Below, piece by piece: positions 1 through 6,514 of a stretch of DNA of 8,002 nt; the first letter of the stretch is position 1, and every line of letters begins with the position of its first letter. The DNA is from Solobacterium sp. (GTDB lineage: Bacteria; Bacillota_I; Bacilli_A; Erysipelotrichales; Erysipelotrichaceae), in contig JAFYGX010000217.1 of the NCBI GenBank assembly GCA_017543025.1, positions 1 to 8,002 of the forward strand. Reading direction: 5' to 3'. The notes below the pieces were generated by a model that worked only from the letters and a program-made list of their open reading frames with translations, made no database searches and had not been told where the DNA came from. The translations under genes and the position numbers were made by a program.

Positions 1-186
<186 letters not shown>

Positions 187-202
187 TCATTTTAGCAGAC
201 GA

Positions 203-1120
203 TTATTCATATGTACAAAGCGGACGCCGGTCATTTCCGTCCAGATAGACCGGTTCTGCAAGTGTGCGGATCCGCTCGGCGATCCGGTCAGCAGCAGAAA
301 CGGATTCATTGCCGCGCACAGTCCGCAGATGGTCTTTCAGGGAATTCAGGTCGCCGTTTCCCGTAAACCATGTCATCAGCCCTTTCTGCATCCGGCTGTC
401 AAGTATTGAAAGCAGAAGCTGACGGTTGCGTTCCGTCACTTCTTCCGCACCGATGTCATCAAATACGGCCAGTCCCGCATGCCGGCAGTAATCCGCTTCC
501 TTCCGGTATTCTCCGCTCAGCGCGCTGACTGCGACCCGATCGCAGAAGGAAGGATAGTGCAGAAATACGACTGATTCTCCCTCGGAAGCCATCCGGTTTG
601 CCGCACAGGCAGCCAGGTAAGTTTTTCCGACCCCCATATTCCCATAGAGGAATACGCCTTTGCGCTGCTCACATAGCTCATTCAGACGGATGACTGTATC
701 CACATACGATTCCGGTTCGCCATCCAGTACGATCTTCTCAAACTTCACCGAGCGCAATGACGGCCCGAAATCACAGGAAAGATACCGTTCCATATGTTTC
801 TCTTCCGCAAGCCGCTCCCGTTCATACCGGCAGGCAGCGATGCTTTCCTGCACTATGCCGTCATAGCGCAGGTTCATATGATAGCCCTTCTGCTTCTGTC
901 CGCATTCCGCTAATGAACGACAGCCGTGGCACGGTTCAATCTCCTTTGTATAGCGCTGAAAGAGATATACATGTTTCTGCAGCACTTCATTCGGGATTGA
1001 CTGCATCTTCATCAGTCTGTGCACATCGGGATTGCGGAGAAGTTCGGAAAGGATCCTTGCCCGCTCGTCTTCATTCCGGATATTGCTGCGCAGAACTGAG
1101 AAATCACGAAGTTCCTCCAT
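203..1120 (-). CDS. dnaI: Primosomal protein DnaI (helicase loader ATPase)
   Basis: AAA+ ATPase of 305 aa that, in Bacillus subtilis, loads the replicative helicase DnaC onto DNA together with DnaB and DnaD. The N-terminal helicase-binding domain (about residues 1-130) carries the zinc-type cluster Cys64, Cys67, Cys73, His81 (Cys97 is also near), as in B. subtilis DnaI. The C-terminal AAA+ domain has Walker A GNMGVGKT (160-167), Walker B VFDDIG (219-224), a sensor 1 segment FTGN (252-255, more often FTSN) and an arginine-rich RIAERIR segment (279-285) that would supply the arginine finger or sensor 2. Length is close to the usual 310 aa. The ATG at 1120 lies inside the last codons of dnaB, overlapping by 17 bases, and is preceded by AAAGGGG at 1128-1134. 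The overlap suggests translational coupling, keeping the two loader proteins in proportion. DnaC of Gram-negatives is related, but the Cys/His cluster and the dnaB neighbour favour DnaI. Confidence 0.95.
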   Translation of the reverse strand: MEELRDFSVLRSNIRNEDERARILSELLRNPDVHRLMKMQSIPNEVLQKHVYLFQRYTKEIEPCHGCRSLAECGQKQKGYHMNLRYDGIVQESIAACRYERERLAEEKHMERYLSCDFGPSLRSVKFEKIVLDGEPESYVDTVIRLNELCEQRKGVFLYGNMGVGKTYLAACAANRMASEGESVVFLHYPSFCDRVAVSALSGEYRKEADYCRHAGLAVFDDIGAEEVTERNRQLLLSILDSRMQKGLMTWFTGNGDLNSLKDHLRTVRGNESVSAADRIAERIRTLAEPVYLDGNDRRPLCTYE

Positions 1121-2318
1121 GATTCTTCCCCTTTCCTGACTGATTCAGCAGCTTTTTCGCTGCTTCAATCTTTTCCTTTGAAGCCGGCACAACATTCTTA
1201 TTGCGGATCGGCTCCGCATTGTAATATTCCGGAAGCACTTCCTTCCGGCCGACACGCACATTGCTCAACCGCGGCTTCCGTGTTTCGGCAAGCGCGCTTT
1301 CTCTGTCCTTCACGCCATCTCTTGCCCATTCACCGGCTACCATATCCACAAAGCGGCTGTTCAGCCGGTTATCTGAAATCTTCAGTATATATTCGATCAT
1401 GATGTTGATCACATCATTCGGAAAGTGCATATCAGAGGACAGCTTTTCCAGAATCCGCTTGTCTGCCGCAGATACCGCCGCACCATGCTGTTTTGACATG
1501 AGGAATGAAACCGGCGGCAGGCTGTACGCATCCTTTGCGCTTGTAACGTCCGGAGCTGCGGAGGCAGCTGCCTTCTTCAATCGTTCGAGATCCAGCGAGG
1601 GCGGATCAAGCTTTGTACAATGGCCGACCAGAATACACATCCGTTCCGGGCTCAGTCCATACAGCGTCGCAAGTCTTCCGATCTCTTCCAGATTCGTCCG
1701 GGTACGAAGGATATTCGGGAATACAAAGTCCGAGGTCACAAGGAAGAACTGCTCATAATCAAATCCGCTGCTGAGTTCATCCCGCGAAAAGCGATAACGC
1801 GGGCGCACTTTCTGAAAGCCGACCGCCATCTCATAATCCTGTTCCGACGGAAGCCGGCTGATCACGGAAGTGATATCCTGGTACCCTTCTGTCGAAATCT
1901 CGCCATAGGAAAGCTTGGCCGAGGTGATATCCAGCTGTTTCTGTTTGACGGCGTGCGCATACATCGCCATGAAATCACTTGACTGCAGAAAGCTTCGGGT
2001 CGGCAGCGGTGCATTCAGCCGGTATATATAGGAATTACGGCTTTCCCCTTCCTGCACATAAGTCCGAAGCAGAAGGCGTTCTTCCAGATGAATCCGTGCC
2101 TGCTCCGTCTGATCCGGCGGCAGGCCAAGCAGTTCAAACAGCCGCAAATGGGATTCCTGTGTATGCTGAAGACGGCCTTCACTGTGCAGCAGAAGATACA
2201 GCAGAACCGCGTCACCTCCGATGATCGGAAGATACAGTGAAATCAGCGAAGTCAATGCATCCTCGCTGAGATTTTCTGTCACTTCCACCCGATAGACATC
2301 TTTTCCTTTAAGAATCAT
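1104..2318 (-). CDS. dnaB: Replication initiation protein DnaB (helicase co-loader, DnaD-like)
   Basis: DnaB in the Gram-positive sense: a DnaD-like protein that works with DnaD and DnaI to place the replicative helicase on DNA at oriC and at restarted forks, and in B. subtilis also associates with the membrane. The product is 404 aa, shorter than the roughly 470 aa of B. subtilis. An N-terminal winged-helix region (DDBH1 type) includes LPIIGGDAV (30-38). A C-terminal DDBH2-type helical region (about 285-345) holds YILKISDNRLN followed by Phe323-x3-Val327-x3-Trp331, a conservative form of the YxxxIxxxW motif. The tail is basic (about 350-404), suited to DNA contact. A TTG start 18 bases further upstream is possible, but GGAGG at 2325-2329 sits six bases before the ATG at 2318, so I prefer 2318. 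That start overlaps the end of coaE by 11 bases. The gene is followed directly by its partner dnaI. Confidence 0.9.
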   Translation of the reverse strand: MILKGKDVYRVEVTENLSEDALTSLISLYLPIIGGDAVLLYLLLHSEGRLQHTQESHLRLFELLGLPPDQTEQARIHLEERLLLRTYVQEGESRNSYIYRLNAPLPTRSFLQSSDFMAMYAHAVKQKQLDITSAKLSYGEISTEGYQDITSVISRLPSEQDYEMAVGFQKVRPRYRFSRDELSSGFDYEQFFLVTSDFVFPNILRTRTNLEEIGRLATLYGLSPERMCILVGHCTKLDPPSLDLERLKKAAASAAPDVTSAKDAYSLPPVSFLMSKQHGAAVSAADKRILEKLSSDMHFPNDVINIMIEYILKISDNRLNSRFVDMVAGEWARDGVKDRESALAETRKPRLSNVRVGRKEVLPEYYNAEPIRNKNVVPASKEKIEAAKKLLNQSGKGKNHGGTS

Positions 2319-2904
2319 TTCCTTCCTCCGCCGCAAGCAGATAGGAGTTCACCCGTTCATTCAGTTCCTTCAGTCCATGATCGTTTTCAAGAAATATCAC
2401 ATTATCCTGGTTCACAAACGATTTCATCGCCGCAGCATACCGTGCTTCTGCTTCTGTTCTGCTGTAGTCCCGATCTTCCATCATCCGCCGGATTGCAGTT
2501 TCCTTTTCGCATGTCACGACAAGAATCTCATCAAAGCAATCCTGCATATGTGCTTCAAACAGCAGCGGAACTTCCGCAAATACCAGCGCTTCTTCCGTAT
2601 GATTCGCAAAAAAGCGCTCCATGCCTTCCCTCACTGCAGAATGCACAATTCCGTTCAGCATCTTCCGCTGTGCTTCATCGGAAAAGATCCGGTCAGCGAG
2701 TTTTTTCCGGTCAATCTCACCTGTCGCATCAAGAATCTCTTCCCCGAAGGCATCGACGACTTTCTGATAACAGGGGTCTGTTTTCCGGTAAAGAATATGG
2801 GAATACCCGTCCGAATCAAATACGTGATATCCCTTTCGCCGCAGCAGGATGGATACCGTTGTCTTGCCGGCTGCGATCGTTCCTGTAATTCCGATTTTCT
2901 TCAT
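2308..2904 (-). CDS. coaE: Dephospho-CoA kinase
   Basis: Phosphorylates the 3'-hydroxyl of the ribose in dephospho-CoA with ATP, the last step of coenzyme A synthesis, in the cytoplasm. The product is 198 aa, typical for the family. The P-loop GTIAAGKT lies at residues 8-15 and differs from the common GGIxSGKS form at its second position and before the Gly-Lys. Further landmarks are FDSD (29-32) with the acidic residues expected after strand 2, IVHSAV (86-91) in place of the usual (I/L)xHP, and EVPLLFE (111-117), a strong CoaE signature. The ATG at 2904 is preceded by AGGGAG ten bases upstream and puts the P-loop at the usual distance from the N-terminus. An in-frame ATG at 2931, overlapping the mutM stop as ATGA, would add nine residues (MNQTGSIQR) but lacks a good ribosome binding site. 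polA-mutM-coaE adjacency is common in Firmicutes, which supports the call. Confidence 0.95.
   Translation of the reverse strand: MKKIGITGTIAAGKTTVSILLRRKGYHVFDSDGYSHILYRKTDPCYQKVVDAFGEEILDATGEIDRKKLADRIFSDEAQRKMLNGIVHSAVREGMERFFANHTEEALVFAEVPLLFEAHMQDCFDEILVVTCEKETAIRRMMEDRDYSRTEAEARYAAAMKSFVNQDNVIFLENDHGLKELNERVNSYLLAAEEGNDS
2321..2329 (-). promoter_or_regulatory. ribosome binding site deciding the dnaB start
   Basis: GGAGGAAGG on the minus strand, within the last codons of coaE. The GGAGG part ends six bases before the ATG at 2318. It lies inside the N-terminal extension predicted if the upstream TTG at 2336 were used, so it argues for the shorter DnaB. Its position within coaE suggests coupled translation of coaE and dnaB. 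Confidence 0.8.
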
Positions 2905-2914
2905 GCGCTGTATA

Positions 2915-2920
2915 CTCCCT
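2915..2920 (-). promoter_or_regulatory. ribosome binding site favouring the coaE start at 2904
   Basis: AGGGAG on the minus strand, ten bases before the ATG at 2904. The spacing is slightly long. The alternative ATG at 2931 has no comparable purine-rich site upstream but overlaps the mutM stop codon, so coupled reinitiation there cannot be excluded. Confidence 0.5.
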
Positions 2921-2927
2921 GTCTGAT

Positions 2928-3734
2928 TCATTTCTGACAGAACGGACAGTAATACGATGTCCTTCCGCCGATCCGCCTGTGCCTGATTTCCCCGCCGCAG
3001 ATCATGCATGTCTTCTTTGTATGCACCATGCACTCCAGCTGAAACAGCCCGCTCACCCCAAGCGAAGAGGTATAGGAGCGGATTGTGGTTCCGCCTGCCC
3101 GGATCGCTTCACTCAGGATGCGTCTTGTTTCCCTGCTGATCATTCCGCACTGCGCCCTGCTCAGCCGCTTCGCATTTCTGCCCGGCCGGATTCCGCATGC
3201 AAAGCAGATCTCATCCGCATAGATGTTGCCGATGCCTGCCGCAAAGCTCTGATCCAACAGCAGGCTTTTGACCGGCGTATTGCGATGATGTGCCGTTTCG
3301 TAAATATACGCTTCGCTGAAGGCATCGGAAAAGGGCTCCGGTCCGAGTCCGTGAAAATGCGTGAGATCCGTATCGACCGGCAGCAGTTCCATCGTGCCGA
3401 ATTTCCGGGTGTCATGATAGCGAAGCTGCATTCCGCTTTCAAATGTGAAAATCACATGGGTATGTTTTTCCAGCGGCTCTGTTTCATTCTTCAGCCAGTA
3501 TTTTCCTTCCATTCTGAGATGCGAAACAAGCAGCACATCTTCCAGATAGAACAGAAGATATTTTCCCCGTCTTGAAAATCTCAGAAAATGCCGGCCGATC
3601 AGCTGCTGCCGGAACGCTTCCGGTGAACGGTCGATCATCTTCGGAAACAGGACTTCCACCTCCCTGATCGCCTCACCCTGAATCATTCCTTCCAGTGTCC
3701 GTACGACGGTTTCAACTTCAGGCAGCTCCGGCAT
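2928..3734 (-). CDS. mutM: Formamidopyrimidine-DNA glycosylase (MutM/Fpg)
   Basis: Bifunctional base-excision repair enzyme that removes 8-oxoguanine and formamidopyrimidines from DNA and cuts the backbone at the resulting abasic site. The product is 268 aa, normal for the family. The N-terminus MPELPEVETV supplies the catalytic Pro2 and Glu3. Lys58 in RRGKYL matches the conserved catalytic lysine. Met75, Arg110 and Phe112 match the residues that fill the gap left by the flipped base. The helix-two-turn-helix segment includes DQSFAAGIGNIYADE (161-175, with Asn170). The C-terminal zinc finger uses Cys243, Cys246, Cys263 and Cys266, with Arg258 on its hairpin. The zinc finger and Lys58 favour Fpg, and I see no feature pointing to endonuclease VIII. 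The ATG shares one base with the polA stop (TAATG), with GAGG at 3742-3745 seven bases upstream, so translation is probably coupled to polA, whose product acts later in the same repair pathway. Confidence 0.97.
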   Translation of the reverse strand: MPELPEVETVVRTLEGMIQGEAIREVEVLFPKMIDRSPEAFRQQLIGRHFLRFSRRGKYLLFYLEDVLLVSHLRMEGKYWLKNETEPLEKHTHVIFTFESGMQLRYHDTRKFGTMELLPVDTDLTHFHGLGPEPFSDAFSEAYIYETAHHRNTPVKSLLLDQSFAAGIGNIYADEICFACGIRPGRNAKRLSRAQCGMISRETRRILSEAIRAGGTTIRSYTSSLGVSGLFQLECMVHTKKTCMICGGEIRHRRIGGRTSYYCPFCQK

Positions 3735-6463
3735 TATTTTGCCTCATACCAGTTGGCTCCGGCAGAGCATTCCACGGTCAGCGGAACACTCAGCTTCATT
3801 GCATTCACCATTCCGTCCGTGATCAGCTTCGTCATGATCTCAACTTCATCTGCCGGCACATCAAAGATCAGTTCATCATGTACCTGAAGAATCATCTTCG
3901 AACGGACATTCGCCTGCTTCATCGCCTCATCTATATGCAGCATGGCAATCTTGATCAGGTCTGCCGCGCTGCCCTGGATCGGCGCATTCATCGCAGCCCG
4001 CTTGCCGAATTCCCTTATCATCCGGTTGCGCTCATGGATCTCGGGAATATTGCGGCGGCGCCCGCACAGCGTCAGCACATATCCGTTTTCTTCACAGAAC
4101 TTCACCAGCGAATCCATATAGGTACGGATTCCCGGATACGCCTCATAATACGTCCGGATAAACTCACCTGCTTCCCGGCGGGAAATGCCGAGCTGTTCTC
4201 CAAGACCGAAATCCGAGATGCCGTAGACAATTCCGAAATTGACGGTCTTCGCTCTGCGCCGCATCTCCTTTGTCACTTCATCCTGTGAGACGCCGAATAC
4301 ATCCATTGCGGTTTTCGTATGAATATCGATGTCATTCCGGAACGCTTCAATCATGGATGGTTCTTCCGCCATACTGGCAAGCATGCGGAGCTCAATCTGA
4401 TGGTAGTCCGAAGAGATCAGTACATTTCCCTCTTCCGGCAGAAATGCTTTCCGGATCACGCGGCCCATCTCATCCCGTACGCTGATATTCTGAAGATTCG
4501 GCTCGCTGGACGAAAGCCGTCCGGTCTGTGTAGCGCACTGATTGTACACGGTGTGGATTTTTCCGTCTGCTGCGATATATTTCTGCAACCCGTCGGCATA
4601 GGTACTGTAGATTTTCGAAATCTTCCGGTATTCCAGCAGAAGTCCGATAACCGGATGGGCGCCTTTCAGCTTCTCCAGAACCTCTGCTGAAGTGCTGCGC
4701 TTCTTTCCGGTATATAAGCCAAGCTCATCATACAGCACGACGCCAAGCTGCTTCGGACTGTTCAGATTAAAGGCATGGCCAGCCAGTTCATAAATCTCTT
4801 TCTGAAGCGTATCCATCTGCTGCTTCATATCTTCCGCAATCGCTTTCAGTACTGCGGAATCACAGCGGATCCCCGTCTGTTCCATTTCAAACAGGACCGC
4901 CGTCAGCGGCAGTTCCATCTTCCGGTACAGCGTCTGCAGCTGTTCTTCCTTCAGCTGCGGCGCAAACAGATGATACAGCTGATAAATGCACCAGGCTCTT
5001 TCACCGGCATACTCTGCCGCAAGCACCGGATCAGGCAGCTTCGGGCGCGCCGCAGTCCCATAGACTGCTTCATAGCTCCCAAGATCACTCATACCGGCAT
5101 ATTCGAGAATCTTTTCCTCGGAGGTCAGCGTGGAGTCCGCAAGATTTGCCATGATCATCACATCATCACTGAATGCACACGGCAGCCCATACCGCCCCAT
5201 GAGATGCATGCACCGCTTGATGTCATAGCCGATCCGCCGGTAACCGCTGTCGCTGAGCGCTTCTTTCAGCGCGGTATCTTTCAGCGCATCCGCCAGTGAA
5301 AGATAAACGCCTTCTGTTCCGTCGTACAGGGCAATTCCTCTTAATTCCGCAAGGTAAAACGGCCCTTTGTCCGCATCATAGAATACCGCAAGATCCTTTT
5401 TCAGCATCGCTTCAGGACAGACTTCAGCCAAACGGAAGACAGCCGGATCAAAAGAAGCCTCCATCACCGGCTTTTCTGTTTCCTGCACTTCCTTCCCTGC
5501 ATCATCCCCCGTTTTGTTTCCTTCCGTCTCTGCAGCATCTGTATTCTGAGCGTCTGCGGGTTTTTCCTGTTCCGTATTGACAGCGCCCCTGCGGGAAGCG
5601 TTCAGCATTTCCCGGTAGTGTCTGATCAGCGAAACCATGTCCAGACTTTCAAAAAAACGGATCAGAGATTCGTAATCCGGAGAAAATGCGCATTCCTCTG
5701 CGCTTGTTTCAAGCGGAACATCCCGCCGGATTGTCGCAAGCGTCTTTGAAAGAACGGCGGAATCCTTTCCTTCCCGGACTTTTTTTCCCATGGCGCCTTT
5801 GATCTCATCTCCATGCGCCAGAACGGTTTCCACATCTCCGTAATCGGCAAGCAGCTTCAGTGCAGTCTTTTCGCCGATACCCGGAATCCCCGGAATATTA
5901 TCGGAGGAGTCTCCCATCAGCCCTTTGAGATCAATGATCTGCTTCGGTTCAAGCCCGAGTTCTTCCTTCAGGGAAGCCTCGTTCATCTCTGCCATATCAG
6001 TAATGCCTTTTTTCATCAGCATCACCGTCGTTTTATCATCAATCAGCTGCAGCAGATCCCGGTCGCTGGAAAGAATGACTGTCCGATACCCGTCTGCCTG
6101 TGCGCTCATCGAACCGATCAGATCATCCGCTTCGATATCCTGCATCTCAATCCAGGGAATATGAAACGCATCCAGATAATCCCGCACCATCTGAAACTGC
6201 GACACCAGATCATCCGGTGCCGGTTTCCGTCCGCCTTTATAATCCGCATACATTTCATGCCGGAACGTATGCTTGCCCGCATCAAATGCGATCAGCACGC
6301 TGTCCGGCTGAATCAGATCAATCGCCTTCTGCAGCATGCTTGCGAAGCCGAATACCGCATTTGTCGGCAGGCCGCGCTTTGTGGTCATCTTCTTTCCGTA
6401 AGCAGTTGCGTAATATGCCCGGAACAGCATCGCATTTCCATCTGCCAGCAATAATGTCTTCAT
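3734..6463 (-). CDS. polA: DNA polymerase I, with 5'-3' exonuclease and degenerate proofreading domain
   Basis: Fills repair gaps and replaces Okazaki-fragment RNA primers. At 909 aa it is slightly longer than the 880-930 aa usual for the family. The N-terminal 5'-3' exonuclease (1 to about 288) shows LADGN (6-10), FDAGKHTFRHEMY (60-72), IEADDLIG (110-117), SSDRDLLQL (132-140) and the DNA-binding loop GDSSDNIPGIPGIGEKTA (184-201). Residues 291-335 form an acidic, Ala/Glu/Thr-rich linker. The middle region (about 336-505) has the 3'-5' exonuclease fold, but the catalytic acidic residues are not recognisable, as in Bacillus PolA. The polymerase domain has TGRLSSSEPNLQNI (647-660), motif A DYHQIELR (686-693), motif B with Arg735, Lys739, Phe743 and Tyr747, and motif C VHDE (861-864), so it should be active. 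The ATG at 6463 follows GAGGGTGAT at 6471-6479. His688 in motif A replaces the usual Ser. Confidence 0.98.
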   Translation of the reverse strand: MKTLLLADGNAMLFRAYYATAYGKKMTTKRGLPTNAVFGFASMLQKAIDLIQPDSVLIAFDAGKHTFRHEMYADYKGGRKPAPDDLVSQFQMVRDYLDAFHIPWIEMQDIEADDLIGSMSAQADGYRTVILSSDRDLLQLIDDKTTVMLMKKGITDMAEMNEASLKEELGLEPKQIIDLKGLMGDSSDNIPGIPGIGEKTALKLLADYGDVETVLAHGDEIKGAMGKKVREGKDSAVLSKTLATIRRDVPLETSAEECAFSPDYESLIRFFESLDMVSLIRHYREMLNASRRGAVNTEQEKPADAQNTDAAETEGNKTGDDAGKEVQETEKPVMEASFDPAVFRLAEVCPEAMLKKDLAVFYDADKGPFYLAELRGIALYDGTEGVYLSLADALKDTALKEALSDSGYRRIGYDIKRCMHLMGRYGLPCAFSDDVMIMANLADSTLTSEEKILEYAGMSDLGSYEAVYGTAARPKLPDPVLAAEYAGERAWCIYQLYHLFAPQLKEEQLQTLYRKMELPLTAVLFEMEQTGIRCDSAVLKAIAEDMKQQMDTLQKEIYELAGHAFNLNSPKQLGVVLYDELGLYTGKKRSTSAEVLEKLKGAHPVIGLLLEYRKISKIYSTYADGLQKYIAADGKIHTVYNQCATQTGRLSSSEPNLQNISVRDEMGRVIRKAFLPEEGNVLISSDYHQIELRMLASMAEEPSMIEAFRNDIDIHTKTAMDVFGVSQDEVTKEMRRRAKTVNFGIVYGISDFGLGEQLGISRREAGEFIRTYYEAYPGIRTYMDSLVKFCEENGYVLTLCGRRRNIPEIHERNRMIREFGKRAAMNAPIQGSAADLIKIAMLHIDEAMKQANVRSKMILQVHDELIFDVPADEVEIMTKLITDGMVNAMKLSVPLTVECSAGANWYEAK

Positions 6464-6470
6464 ACCTTAT

Positions 6471-6479
6471 ATCACCCTC
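6471..6479 (-). promoter_or_regulatory. ribosome binding site of polA
   Basis: GAGGGTGAT on the minus strand, seven bases before the polA ATG at 6463. It supports this start, which also places the LADGN motif at the expected N-terminal position. It lies just downstream of the 6488-6507 hairpin. Confidence 0.65.
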
Positions 6480-6487
6480 GCCGCTAC

Positions 6488-6507
6488 TCCGGCTCATACG
6501 AACCGGA
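6488..6507 (-). other. Intergenic stem-loop between lipoprotein gene and polA
   Basis: A perfect-length inverted repeat on the minus strand, TCCGGTTCGTATGAGCCGGA, gives eight base pairs (one of them a T-G wobble) around a GTAT loop. It lies just after the lipoprotein stop codon (6515-6517) and about eight bases before the polA ribosome binding site. There is no T-run after it on either strand, so it does not look like an intrinsic terminator. It may be an mRNA processing or stability element, or chance. The 51-base gap holds nothing else I can name. Confidence 0.35.
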
Positions 6508-6514
6508 TTCCGGA

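Noticed and set aside
2905..3033. N-terminal extension of coaE up to position 3033
   Set aside because: It lies inside the conserved zinc-finger end of mutM, read in another frame, and has no family similarity; the CoaE P-loop begins right after the ATG at 2904.
5651..5657. T7 run on the minus strand in polA as a slippage or frameshift point
   Set aside because: It encodes Phe-Phe within an intact exonuclease-domain end; the downstream frame is continuous with all polymerase motifs.
5780..5786. A7 run on the minus strand in polA (GGAAAAAAAGTC) as a programmed frameshift site
   Set aside because: The -1 frame reaches a stop after roughly 20 codons, no clear stimulatory stem-loop or upstream SD-like element was seen, and the zero frame encodes a conserved, full-length PolA.
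5813..6454. Long plus-strand reading frame of 213 codons opposite the polA exonuclease region, and similar plus-strand frames elsewhere
   Set aside because: They lie entirely antisense to clearly conserved genes, have no recognisable motifs and no suitable ribosome binding site, and are explained by the codon use of the real genes.
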